This document shows, one piece after another, positions 39,951-48,341 of a stretch of DNA of 64,000 nt. How positions within the stretch are numbered: position 1 is the first letter of the stretch; each line of letters begins with the position of its first letter. The position numbers and the translations under genes were made by a program. Under the pieces are notes generated by a model, which saw nothing but the letters and a program-made list of their open reading frames with translations, did no database searches and was not told where the DNA came from. Location of the stretch: the NCBI GenBank assembly GCA_046294735.1, contig JBKBKB010000007.1, positions 62,001 to 126,000 of the forward strand. Direction: 5' to 3'. The DNA is from 34-65-8 sp046294735 (GTDB taxonomy: Bacteria > Pseudomonadota > Alphaproteobacteria > Sphingomonadales > Sphingomonadaceae).

Positions 39951-41483
39951 TCACAGCGGAATATTGTCATGCTTCTTCCACGGGTTCTCCAACTGCTTCG
40001 TCCGCAGCTTGCGTAGCCCCAGCGCGATCCGGCGGCGGGTTGAGTGCGGGTGGATCACCTCGTCGATATAGCCGCGCGATGCCGCCACGAAGGGGTTGGC
40101 GAAGCGATCTTCGTATTCCTTGGTCTTCTCGGCGATTTTCTCCGCATCGCCGCGGTCCTGACGGAAGATGATCTCCACCGCGCCCTTGGCGCCCATCACC
40201 GCGATTTCGGCGGTGGGCCAGGCGTAGTTCAAATCGCCGCGCAGGTGCTTGCTCGCCATCACGTCATAGGCCCCGCCGTAAGCCTTGCGGGTGATGACGG
40301 TGATCTTGGGCACGGTCGCCTCGGCATAGGCGAACAACAGCTTGGCGCCGTGCTTGATGATCCCGCCCAGTTCCTGCGCGGTGCCGGGAAGGAAGCCGGG
40401 GACGTCGACAAAGGTCAGAATCGGGATTTCAAACGCATCGCAGAACCGCACGAACCTTGCGGCTTTCTTTGACGAATTGATGTCGAGCACGCCCGCCAGC
40501 ACCATCGGCTGGTTCGCCACCACGCCCACGGTGCGGCCTTCCACCCGGCCAAACCCGCACAGGATATTGCCTGCGTGCGCCGGTTGAATTTCAAAGAAAT
40601 CGCCCTCGTCCAGCACCTTGCGGACGACTTCGTGCATGTCATAGGGCTGGTTGGCATTATCGGGGATCAGCGTGTCGAGGCTCGGCTCCTCTCGGTCCCA
40701 CGGATCGCTGGTCGGCCGTTCGGGCACGGTCTCGCGGTTGCTGAGCGGCAGGTAGTCAAAGAACGCACGGGTAGCGAGCAAGGCCTCGATATCGTTTTCG
40801 AACGCCACGTCGGCCACGCTGGTCTTGGTGGTGTGCGTCACCGCCCCGCCCAGTTCTTCCTGGGTCACGACCTCGTTGGTCACCGTCTTGACTACGTCCG
40901 GCCCGGTGACGAACATGTAGGAACTGTCCTTCACCATGAAGATAAAGTCAGTCATCGCCGGGGAATAGACAGCCCCGCCCGCGCATGGCCCCATGATCAG
41001 GCTGATCTGCGGCACCACACCACTGGCCAGCACATTGCGCTGGAACACTTCGGCATAGCCTCCAAGTGAAGCAACGCCTTCCTGGATGCGTGCACCGCCC
41101 GAATCGTTGAGGCCGATCACCGGCGCGCCGACCTTCATCGCCATGTCCATCACCTTGCAGATCTTTTCCGCATGGCGCTTGGAAAGCGAACCGCCGAACA
41201 CGGTAAAATCCTGGCTGAACACGAACACCAGCCGCCCGTTGATCGTGCCGCTGCCGGTGACTACGCCGTCGCCGGGGATCTTCTGCCCCTCCATCCCGAA
41301 ATCGACGCAGTCATGCTCGACATAGGTATCGAGCTCTTCGAAGCTGTCCTCGTCAAGCAGCACTTCGAGCCGTTCGCGCGCGGTCAGTTTGCCCTTGGCG
41401 TGCTGCGCGTCGATCCGCTTTTGGCCGCCGCCCACGCGGGCAGCTTCGCGGCGCTTTTCCATTTCGGCGATATTGGCGGACAT
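39951..41483 (-). CDS. pccB: Propionyl-CoA carboxylase beta subunit (carboxyltransferase)
   Basis: PccB transfers carboxyl from biotin on PccA to propionyl-CoA. In 510 residues it shows the carboxyltransferase N- and C-domains with GGSLSKRHAEKICKVMDMA, LNDSGGARIQEGV, GPCAGGAVYSPAMTDF and TFVDVPGFLPGTAQE, and ends with the conserved HPHSTRRRIALGLRKLR. The ATG at 41483 has AGGGAG before it; the longer upstream frame is unconserved. It is the first gene of the minus-strand propionate operon, with pccA five genes downstream of mce. Confidence 0.96.
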   Translation of the reverse strand: MSANIAEMEKRREAARVGGGQKRIDAQHAKGKLTARERLEVLLDEDSFEELDTYVEHDCVDFGMEGQKIPGDGVVTGSGTINGRLVFVFSQDFTVFGGSLSKRHAEKICKVMDMAMKVGAPVIGLNDSGGARIQEGVASLGGYAEVFQRNVLASGVVPQISLIMGPCAGGAVYSPAMTDFIFMVKDSSYMFVTGPDVVKTVTNEVVTQEELGGAVTHTTKTSVADVAFENDIEALLATRAFFDYLPLSNRETVPERPTSDPWDREEPSLDTLIPDNANQPYDMHEVVRKVLDEGDFFEIQPAHAGNILCGFGRVEGRTVGVVANQPMVLAGVLDINSSKKAARFVRFCDAFEIPILTFVDVPGFLPGTAQELGGIIKHGAKLLFAYAEATVPKITVITRKAYGGAYDVMASKHLRGDLNYAWPTAEIAVMGAKGAVEIIFRQDRGDAEKIAEKTKEYEDRFANPFVAASRGYIDEVIHPHSTRRRIALGLRKLRTKQLENPWKKHDNIPL

Positions 41484-41545
41484 CGGCGCTCCCTGAGTGG
41501 TGCCTGGTTCACGAGCAGGCATTCGTATGCATTGTCTTGATCGGG

Positions 41546-41575
41546 CGGTTAGCCATCCCCCTGCCCCAGCGTCAA
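41546..41575 (-). promoter_or_regulatory. Possible sigma-70-like promoter of the propionate operon
   Basis: On the minus strand TTGACG (41575-41570) and TAACCG (41551-41546) are 18 bases apart, in the 111-base gap upstream of pccB. The -10 is a weak match, so this is only a suggestion. Confidence 0.3.
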
Positions 41576-41594
41576 GCAAACGCAGCTTGGGCTG

Positions 41595-42317
41595 TCAAAA
41601 GCGCAGGGTGATGCGCCGAGCCAGCGCAGGCGAGATCGATTCGGCCCAGCGCAGCGCGCGGGTCATGCCGATATTGGCCTCGTCCCGGCCCTGTTCGATC
41701 GCGGCGACAATCTGGCGGGCACATTCGGCGGCAGGCATCTTCTTCATCGGGTTGCCGGCGTTCATCTGGGTATCGACCACCGGCGGCAGTGCCTCGATCA
41801 CCCGCACCGCGCTGCCCTTGAGCTGTTCACGCAGTGCCAGGGAGTAAAACCTGAGGCCCGCCTTGGTGGCGCAATAGACCGGCTGGCGCGCCGCCGGTGC
41901 GATGGCGAGGCCGCTGGTAACATTGACGATTGCCGCCTCCGGGCGGGCACGGAGCCGCTCGATCAGCGCGGTGGACAACCGGATCGGGGCGGAGAGGTTG
42001 GCGTAGATGCAGTCATCGGCCGCGTCGGCATCCGGCGTGCCCTTGCGAACATCGTGATCGACCAGTTGCCCGGCGTTGTTGATCAGCACGTCGATGTCAT
42101 CATCGGTAAGCTGTGCAACCAGTGCGTCGACGCCGGCCGCGCTCGACAGGTCGGCCTCCCGTGCGTCGAATCCCTCGGCGCGCATGAAATCGAGCCGTTC
42201 ACGATTGCGCCCGGTCACGATCACCCGCGCACCCTTCGCTTTCAGCTGCCGCGCCAGTTCGCGCCCGATCCCGGCGCTTCCGCCGGTCAGCAGGACTGTC
42301 TTTCCCTCAAGCTGCAT
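41595..42317 (-). CDS. Short-chain dehydrogenase/reductase (SDR), DltE-like
   Basis: A 240-residue classical SDR. It has the nucleotide motif TGGSAGIGREL, DLSSAAG (Asp for NAD(P) adenine), NNAG, the catalytic Ser in VNVTSGLAIAP, and YCATKAGL (Tyr-xxx-Lys). The substrate is unknown; DltE-type proteins of unclear role are the closest match by look. AAGGAGG lies well before the ATG at 42317, which fixes the start. It follows the propionate operon in the opposite reading order (upstream on the same strand) and is divergent from the flavoprotein gene, 74 bases away. Confidence 0.9.
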   Translation of the reverse strand: MQLEGKTVLLTGGSAGIGRELARQLKAKGARVIVTGRNRERLDFMRAEGFDAREADLSSAAGVDALVAQLTDDDIDVLINNAGQLVDHDVRKGTPDADAADDCIYANLSAPIRLSTALIERLRARPEAAIVNVTSGLAIAPAARQPVYCATKAGLRFYSLALREQLKGSAVRVIEALPPVVDTQMNAGNPMKKMPAAECARQIVAAIEQGRDEANIGMTRALRWAESISPALARRITLRF

Positions 42318-42391
42318 GGCATCCGCCCTCCTTCCCTCGGGCTTACGCGCAAGCCTTGCCGCCCGCAACGCAATGCGCGAGACGGGCAGGT

Positions 42392-43489
42392 ATGGAGCAG
42401 GTCGACTTTCTGGTGATCGGGGCAGGCATTGCGGGACTTTCCGCCGCCGCCCGTCTGGCCCGGCACGGGCGCACGGTGGTGTGCGAGGCAGAGGGCGCAC
42501 CGGGGGTCCATTCCTCCGGCCGCAGCGCCGCCTTCGCGCACTTCGATATGGACGCCCTGCTGGTGCGCGCCCTCACCGCCGCCAGCCTGCCGCTGCTGGA
42601 TGAGCCGGGCGCAAGGCCGCACCCGGCGCTGTTCATCGCGCTGAATGGGCAGGAAGCTGACCTCGCGCGGGTCGAGGCCGGTTATCGCGAATGGGCCGAA
42701 GTGGAGCGGCTTACTGCAGGCGAGGCGCAGGCGCTGGTTCCCGTGCTGGAGAGTGGCAAGATCATCGGCGCACTGCTCGATCCCCATGGCCGCAAGCTCG
42801 ATGCCCATGCCCTGCTGGAAGGGCATCGGCGCGCCCTGATGCAGGGCGGCGGGGTGCTCGCCACCAACGCGCAAGTCACAGGAATCGCGTTCCGCAGCCA
42901 GCGCTGGCAGGTCGATACGCCGGAGCAGAGTTACGCCGCTCGGATGGTCGTCAACGCGGCTGGTGCCTGGGCGGACGAGGTCGCCGCGCTGGCAGGCGTG
43001 GCAGCGATCGGCCTGCAACCGATGCGCCGCACCGTGATCACCTTCGACGTGGACAATGACGTTTCCGCCTGGCCCTTCACCAAGACGGTCGGCCCCGGCT
43101 TCTACATCGAGCCGGAGGGCCGCGGCCGCCTGCTCGCCTGCCCGATGGACGAGCATCCCTGCATGCCGTGCGATGCGCAGCCGGAGGAAGAGGACGTGGC
43201 GCGCACCGCCTGGCGGGTCGAGCAGGCGACCACCCTCACCATCCGGCGCCTCGCCGGCAAATGGGCCGGCCTGCGCAGCTTCGCACCGGACCGGCTGCCG
43301 GTGGCAGGGTTCGACCCGGACGCGCCGGGGTTCTTCTGGCTGGCTGGGCAAGGCGGGTTCGGCCTCCAGACGTCGCCCGCAATGGCCCTGGCCGCCGAGG
43401 CGCTGGTTGCTGGCGGCCCATGGCCCGACGCGCTGCGCGCAGTCGGCACGGCGGCCAGCGATCTCTCGCCAACGCGCCTTCGCCGCTAG
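42392..43489 (+). CDS. FAD-dependent D-amino-acid dehydrogenase-like oxidoreductase
   Basis: A 365-residue DAO-family flavoprotein. It has the FAD motif VIGAGIAGLSAAARLARHGRTVVCEAEG, then GVHSSGRSAAF, VNAAGAWADEVAALAGV, and the C-terminal ATTLTIRRLAGKWAGLRSF, PDAPGFFWLAGQGGFGLQTSPAMALAAE. These blocks match, in order, those I remember from Pseudomonas D-arginine dehydrogenase (DauA), so a broad D-amino-acid dehydrogenase is the best guess. The start at ATG 42392 follows GGGCAGG. It ends one base before the convergent gor stop codon. Confidence 0.88.
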   Translation: MEQVDFLVIGAGIAGLSAAARLARHGRTVVCEAEGAPGVHSSGRSAAFAHFDMDALLVRALTAASLPLLDEPGARPHPALFIALNGQEADLARVEAGYREWAEVERLTAGEAQALVPVLESGKIIGALLDPHGRKLDAHALLEGHRRALMQGGGVLATNAQVTGIAFRSQRWQVDTPEQSYAARMVVNAAGAWADEVAALAGVAAIGLQPMRRTVITFDVDNDVSAWPFTKTVGPGFYIEPEGRGRLLACPMDEHPCMPCDAQPEEEDVARTAWRVEQATTLTIRRLAGKWAGLRSFAPDRLPVAGFDPDAPGFFWLAGQGGFGLQTSPAMALAAEALVAGGPWPDALRAVGTAASDLSPTRLRR

Positions 43490-43490
43490 G

Positions 43491-44840
43491 CTACTTCAGC
43501 AGCACCAGTTCTTCCGCCATGGTTGGATGGATCGCCACGGTCGCATCGAAGTCGGCCTTGGTCAGTCCGGCGCGCACCGCCACGGCAAAGCCCTGGAGGA
43601 TTTCCGGCGCGTCCTGCCCGATCATGTGGATGCCAACCACCCGGTCGGTCGCCGCATCGACCACCATCTTGTAAAGGCTGCGCTCGTTGCGACCGGCCAC
43701 GACGTTCTTCATCGAGCGGAAATCGGACTGGTAGACCCTGACCGAGCCGAGCGTGTTGCGCGCCTCGCCTTCGGTCAGGCCGACCGAGGCAATCGGCGGA
43801 TGGCTGAACACGGCGCTGGGCACGCAGCTGTAATCGACCGTGGTTGGGGTATTGCCAAACACGGTATCGGCAAAGGCCTGCCCTTCGCGGATCGCCACCG
43901 GGGTCAGTTGCACCCGGTCGGTCACGTCGCCCACGGCATAGATGTGATCGACATTGGTCTTGCTGAACCGGTCGACCAGAACTTCGCCCCGGTCGCCCTG
44001 CTCCACGCCTGCCTTGTCGAGGCCGAGCCCTTCGACGTTGGGCACGCGCCCGGTGGCATAGAGCACCAGGTCGACCTCGCACGGTTCGTAACTGGTCATG
44101 TGGACGCGCAGCTTGCCGCCATCGACCTGCTCGATTTTCTCGAACTGGGCGTTGAAGCGGAAATCGATGCCCTTGGTCAGGCTGATCTGGAGCAGCCGGT
44201 CCCGCAGTGCCTCATCATATCCCCGCAGCAATTGGTCGCTGCGGTTCATCAGGCAGACCTTGGATCCGAATTCGTTGAAGATGCCGGCAAACTCGTTGGC
44301 GATATAGCCGCCGCCCGCGATCAGCACCTTCTCCGGGATGGCATCGAGGTGGAACACCTCGTTGGAGGTGATGCCGTGCTCGCTGCCGGTAAACTCGGGC
44401 ACATGCGGCCGGGCCCCGGTGGCGATCAGGATATACTTCGCGGTCACCACCTTGCCGCTGGCGAGGGCAATTTCATGCGCGCCAGTGATGGCGGCGCGTT
44501 CGTTGAAGATGGTAACGCCGTGGTTGTCGAGCGTCTGGGTATAGAGGCCGTTCAACCGGGTCACGTCATCCTGCACGATATCGCGCAGGCGCGGCCAGTC
44601 GAATGTCTTGCCTGCGACATCCCAGCCGAACCGCTGGGCGTCGACCAGGTCTTCGGCAAAGTGCGCGCCGTAGACCAGCATCTTCTTCGGCACGCAGCCG
44701 CGGATCACGCAGGTGCCGCCAACCCGGTATTCCTCTGCCACCGCCACTTTCGCGCCGTGCGCCGCCGCAACGCGGCTGGCGCGGACCCCGCCGGAGCCCG
44801 CGCCAATCGTGAACAGATCGAAATCGTAAGTGTCGGGCAT
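43491..44840 (-). CDS. gor: Glutathione-disulfide reductase
   Basis: Gor uses NADPH and FAD to keep glutathione reduced. The 449-residue protein has the FAD motif GAGSGGVRASRVAA and the redox-active GGTCVIRGCVPKKML (Cys-x4-Cys). It also has the NADPH site IAGGGYIANEFAGIFNEFG, the second FAD motif YAVGDVTDRVQLTPVAI, and the catalytic C-terminal AIHPTMAEE. The two-residue gap CVIRGC is the glutathione-reductase form. It stands alone downstream of the DEAD-box gene and may supply electrons to the single-cysteine peroxiredoxin through glutathione. Confidence 0.95.
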   Translation of the reverse strand: MPDTYDFDLFTIGAGSGGVRASRVAAAHGAKVAVAEEYRVGGTCVIRGCVPKKMLVYGAHFAEDLVDAQRFGWDVAGKTFDWPRLRDIVQDDVTRLNGLYTQTLDNHGVTIFNERAAITGAHEIALASGKVVTAKYILIATGARPHVPEFTGSEHGITSNEVFHLDAIPEKVLIAGGGYIANEFAGIFNEFGSKVCLMNRSDQLLRGYDEALRDRLLQISLTKGIDFRFNAQFEKIEQVDGGKLRVHMTSYEPCEVDLVLYATGRVPNVEGLGLDKAGVEQGDRGEVLVDRFSKTNVDHIYAVGDVTDRVQLTPVAIREGQAFADTVFGNTPTTVDYSCVPSAVFSHPPIASVGLTEGEARNTLGSVRVYQSDFRSMKNVVAGRNERSLYKMVVDAATDRVVGIHMIGQDAPEILQGFAVAVRAGLTKADFDATVAIHPTMAEELVLLK

Positions 44841-44865
44841 GCGTGTTCTCCGTCAGGCCGACGAT

Positions 44866-44936
44866 ATGGCGGGTGGAGGCACGCTTGCCAACCTCCCGCC
44901 ATCACACCGGCTGTGCGGAGACCCGTTCACACAGCC
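44866..44936 (-). terminator. Two tandem hairpins after the DEAD-box gene
   Basis: ATGGCGGG (44866-44873) pairs with CCCGCCAT (44895-44902), and GGCTGTG (44909-44915) pairs with CACAGCC (44930-44936). Both lie just past the stop of the minus-strand helicase gene. Neither has a clear T-run, so they may protect the 3' end or terminate weakly. Confidence 0.4.
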
Positions 44937-44949
44937 CCGCTGGCTGCGG

Positions 44950-46335
44950 TTACCGCTGGCCGGGACGGCTACGGCGGCGATCGCCCGAGCGGCGCTGTTC
45001 GCCCTGCCCGCCAGCACTCTGCCCGCCGTGGCCCTCGCGTCGGGGCTGCCCCGGACGGGCCGGACGCTTGGCCTTGCTGGCACCGCCCTCGCCCCGTTCA
45101 CCACCGCCACGCGGGGTAACCCGGGGGCGGGCCATCTTCTGCTGCACTTCGCGCTTGGTCGGGCCAACGCCCTCCACCACGGCGCGGAAATTTTCGGGCA
45201 AGGCCAGCCGTTCGAACTCGGCATCGGTGGTCTTGCGAATGTCCTTCAGGTAAGCGCGTTCATCCTCGGCGCAGAAGGCAATTGCGATCCCGTCCTTGCC
45301 CGCACGCGCGGTCCGCCCGATCCGGTGGACATACTGTTCCGGCACATTGGGCAGTTCGTAATTGATCACGTGGCTGACGCCGGGAATGTCGATCCCGCGC
45401 GCGGCCACGTCGGTTGCCACCAGCACCGGAACCCGGGCCGATTTGAATTCAGCCAGAGCGCGTTCACGCTGCGGCTGGCTCTTGTTGCCGTGGATGGCGT
45501 TGGCGGGAATGCCGATCTGGGCCAGCTTCTTCACCACCCGGTCTGCTCCGTGCTTGGTGCGGCTGAACACCAGCACCCGCTCCAGCTTGCCCGGAACCGG
45601 GTGGCGGCCCTGCAGGATCATTTCGAGCAGCGACTGCTTCTCGTCCTGCTGGACCATGAACAGATACTGGTCGACCCGCTCAGCCGTGGTCGCCGCCGGG
45701 GTAACCGCGACCTGCGCCGGGTTGTTGAGGTAGTTCTTTGACAGGTCGCGAATGCTGGTCGGCATGGTGGCGCTGAACAACAGTGTCTGGCGTTCCTTGG
45801 GCAGCATCGGCACGATCTTGCGCAGCGCGTGGATGAAGCCGAGGTCAAGCATCTGGTCCGCCTCGTCAAGGACGAGGATTTCAACGCCGCCGAGGCCAAA
45901 CGCCTTCTGGTCGATCAGGTCGAGCAAGCGGCCCGGGGTGGCAACGAGGATGTCTGTGCCGCGGTGCAGCTTGTTGCGATCCTTGCCGACGGACGTGCCG
46001 CCGACGATCGACTGGACCTTGAGCCCGCACAGCGCGCCGTAGTCCTTGGCACTCTGGGCAATCTGCCCGGCCAGTTCACGGGTCGGGGCAAGAACCAGCA
46101 TACGGCAGGACTTGAACGGAGTCTGGCGGTCGGCTTCGCGCAGCCGATCAATGCTGGGCAGCATGAAGGCGGCAGTCTTGCCGGTGCCGGTCTGGGCGAT
46201 CCCGAGCAGGTCGCGCCCTTCGAGAAGGTAAGGGATCGCCTGTTCCTGGATCGGGGTCGGCGTGGTGTAACCCTTCAGATCAAGCGCCTGAAGGATGGGC
46301 TGCGACAGCCCGAGTTGTTCGAAAGTCATGGTCAT
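44950..46335 (-). CDS. DEAD-box RNA helicase, RhlE/CsdA-like
   Basis: A 461-residue ATP-dependent RNA helicase. All motifs are visible: Q-motif TPTPIQEQAIP, I AQTGTGKT, Ia PTRELA, Ib TPGRLLDL, II DEAD, III SAT, and VI HRIGRTARAG. The last 90 residues are a basic Arg/Gly-rich tail that would bind RNA without sequence specificity. Such enzymes aid ribosome assembly and RNA decay, especially in the cold; which subfamily this is remains open. A start at ATG 46335 or 46329 is possible. A 254-base leader with a hairpin lies upstream. Confidence 0.93.
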   Translation of the reverse strand: MTMTFEQLGLSQPILQALDLKGYTTPTPIQEQAIPYLLEGRDLLGIAQTGTGKTAAFMLPSIDRLREADRQTPFKSCRMLVLAPTRELAGQIAQSAKDYGALCGLKVQSIVGGTSVGKDRNKLHRGTDILVATPGRLLDLIDQKAFGLGGVEILVLDEADQMLDLGFIHALRKIVPMLPKERQTLLFSATMPTSIRDLSKNYLNNPAQVAVTPAATTAERVDQYLFMVQQDEKQSLLEMILQGRHPVPGKLERVLVFSRTKHGADRVVKKLAQIGIPANAIHGNKSQPQRERALAEFKSARVPVLVATDVAARGIDIPGVSHVINYELPNVPEQYVHRIGRTARAGKDGIAIAFCAEDERAYLKDIRKTTDAEFERLALPENFRAVVEGVGPTKREVQQKMARPRVTPRGGGERGEGGASKAKRPARPGQPRREGHGGQSAGGQGEQRRSGDRRRSRPGQR

Positions 46336-46409
46336 GTTCTACTCGCATTCAAATGCGGCGCGCTGACGGATTCCGGACGGAATCGTCGCGCGGCGCGGGT
46401 GTGAGGGCA

Positions 46410-46434
46410 CCCATGAAAGTATTACTTTCACGGG
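46410..46434. other. Hairpin in the leader of the DEAD-box gene
   Basis: TGAAAGT (46414-46420), ATT, ACTTTCA (46424-46430) is a perfect inverted repeat, extended by CCC and GGG outside one mismatch. It lies 75 bases upstream of the helicase start in a 254-base gap that otherwise shows no gene. It has no T-run, so it is either a leader structure or an operator. Confidence 0.5.
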
Positions 46435-46589
46435 ACCCGGAAAACGACCCGCGTGAATAGGGAAGTCTCTTGGAAAACCGAAGTGCGGCCGGGGCGATGG
46501 ATGTTTCAGATCATCGCCACTTCACGCTGGCTAGCGCGCTTCGTTGGTGCGGCATATGGCGCGGAACCTGCGGAAAGTCAATCGCCTTC

Positions 46590-47303
46590 CTATTCGTTGC
46601 CCTGCCACTCATCGTTACGGGGCGGCTCCATTGCGGCCAGTCGGCGGGAAGTGACACCGGTCTGGATCACGAACAGCGTGATCAGGATAGTGCCAACCAA
46701 ACCGGTAAACACGTCGAACCCGGATATGGCACCGAACCAGCCCTGGCCCTGATGCCCCAACGCCATCATCGCCAGGGTCAGGCCGATCAGCATGAAACGC
46801 AACTCGGTCGGTCCGGCATTGAGGTAGGACAGTTTGAGCTCCCCCAGCACCCGTACCGACAGGAAGGCGTGGATCGACAGCAGCAGGTAACCCGCCAGCG
46901 CCACCAGCGCGATTTCCAGCGTGACGTAGGGGCTCAGCCCGATCCCGACCACGACCAGCGTGGTGGCGAGCCCATCGCAGCTATGATCGAGGAAATAGCC
47001 ATATCGGGGCCGCTCGATCTTACGAAAGCGCGCCAGGCTACCGTCGGTGCTGTCGCCGAACCATTGCACCGCGTATCCTGCAATCGAAAGCCACAGCCAC
47101 TCTTCGCCCAGGTTGCTGGCAAGATAACCGCCGAATACCAGGAACGCGCCAGCCATGCCGATAAAGGTCAGCAGGTCTGGCGAGACCCAGCGCGGCATCC
47201 GCGCACAGATCCAGTTGAGCAGGCGCCGCTCCGACCGCGCGAGCAGGTTTTCCTGAATACGGTCGATCGGCCCAGGGGCGACCGAAGCCTTGAGGCCGTC
47301 CAA
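46590..47303 (-). CDS. CDP-alcohol phosphatidyltransferase family protein
   Basis: A 237-residue polytopic membrane enzyme. The family signature D-x2-DG-x2-AR-x8-G-x3-D-x3-D is complete: GDSTDGSLARF, then RPRYGYFLDHSCD. Several hydrophobic helices surround it. Members make phosphatidylglycerol, phosphatidylinositol or phosphatidylcholine headgroups; the alcohol substrate cannot be read from sequence. The start is a TTG at 47301-47303 preceded by AAGGG; an ATG just upstream is followed at once by a stop codon. It lies between the DEAD-box and universal stress genes. Confidence 0.88.
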   Translation of the reverse strand: MDGLKASVAPGPIDRIQENLLARSERRLLNWICARMPRWVSPDLLTFIGMAGAFLVFGGYLASNLGEEWLWLSIAGYAVQWFGDSTDGSLARFRKIERPRYGYFLDHSCDGLATTLVVVGIGLSPYVTLEIALVALAGYLLLSIHAFLSVRVLGELKLSYLNAGPTELRFMLIGLTLAMMALGHQGQGWFGAISGFDVFTGLVGTILITLFVIQTGVTSRRLAAMEPPRNDEWQGNE

Positions 47304-47400
47304 TTACATACCCTTCGCGACACACGGCGCCAAGGATGGCACACATTGTCACAAAACCGTAATCGAGTTTCAGTTCCGCGACAAGCAAAGGTTCTGGCGG

Positions 47401-48225
47401 TTACCCCGCCGGGCTTTCAGGCGGCACGATCAGCATGTCGATCGGCACCCATTCGAGCAGGTCGGAGGCAATGCTGCCGATGGTAGCGCGCCGCCAGCCG
47501 CCCTTGCCATGTGTGCCCGCGACCAGCAGATCGGGCTGGACCTGCTCCATCGCAGTGCGGATGCCCTTGGCCACCCCGCCGTAGCACAGGCGCCATTGCA
47601 CCCGCTCGGCCAGCTTCGCCAGTTCGGGCCGGGCAAGGAAGCGGCCCATCTCGTCGCTTACATCGGCCTCGACCTGTTCCTTGACGTGGCCAGCCTTCTG
47701 GAAGCCCTCGAACGGCACATGGAATGCGTGGACAAGGTGCAACTCGGCATCGGGGAACAGCTCCGCTGCCACCGCCAGCGCATGGGCGGAATGGTCGGAG
47801 AAATCCGTGCCTGCGAGCACTTTGTCATAGGGCTTGTGCGGGCGCTGCTTGACCACCAGCACCGGGCGATGCCCCTTGGTGATGATGTGGTCCACTGCGG
47901 TGCCGGAAAAATAGTCTCCGATCCCGTTGAACCGGGCGACCCCGCACACGACCAACGCGGCGTCGATCGCCTCGGCAGTCTTGGCGATCACTTCCGGAGC
48001 CGGCCCGACCGGCATCCGGATTTCCACGTCTGCGGCCGGATCGGGCAGCGCTGCCCGGCCAAGCACGGCAAGCTGCTCAGCCGTCTCGTCGGTAATGCGG
48101 GGCGAGCGGGCATGAACCAGACTCACGGTCCGCCCCATGGCAGTGCCCAGTTGGACCGCGCGGTCAACCGCACGGTCGTTCCGCGCGCTAAGGTCGGTTG
48201 CAACAATAATCGGGCCTGTGGACAT
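47401..48225 (-). CDS. Tandem universal stress protein (UspA)
   Basis: A 274-residue protein of two Usp domains. The first begins PIIVATDLSARNDRAVDRAV. The second begins YDKVLAGTDFSDHSAHALAVAAEL and ends with the ATP-binding G-2x-G-9x-G-S motif, visible as GTHGKGGWRRATIGS. The first domain ends in a degenerate version (GIGDYFSGTAVDHI), so only the C-terminal half is likely to bind ATP. Such proteins help survival under starvation or oxidative stress. I found no general-stress promoter in the 116-base gap upstream. Confidence 0.92.
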   Translation of the reverse strand: MSTGPIIVATDLSARNDRAVDRAVQLGTAMGRTVSLVHARSPRITDETAEQLAVLGRAALPDPAADVEIRMPVGPAPEVIAKTAEAIDAALVVCGVARFNGIGDYFSGTAVDHIITKGHRPVLVVKQRPHKPYDKVLAGTDFSDHSAHALAVAAELFPDAELHLVHAFHVPFEGFQKAGHVKEQVEADVSDEMGRFLARPELAKLAERVQWRLCYGGVAKGIRTAMEQVQPDLLVAGTHGKGGWRRATIGSIASDLLEWVPIDMLIVPPESPAG

Positions 48226-48341
48226 CGGGTTTCTCTCCTGGATTGTCGTTCAGCCCTCCCCGTTGGCACGATGACCAAGGAAAGGGGGCAGAGCAAGGAA
48301 AACCGGCCTTCGACGCCCGGATTTCCAGCTCATCGTCAGGT

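Noticed and set aside
43056..45119. A 687-codon plus-strand frame across the flavoprotein, gor and part of the helicase gene
   Set aside because: It is frame-shifted relative to the flavoprotein, then antisense to gor and the helicase; no motif.
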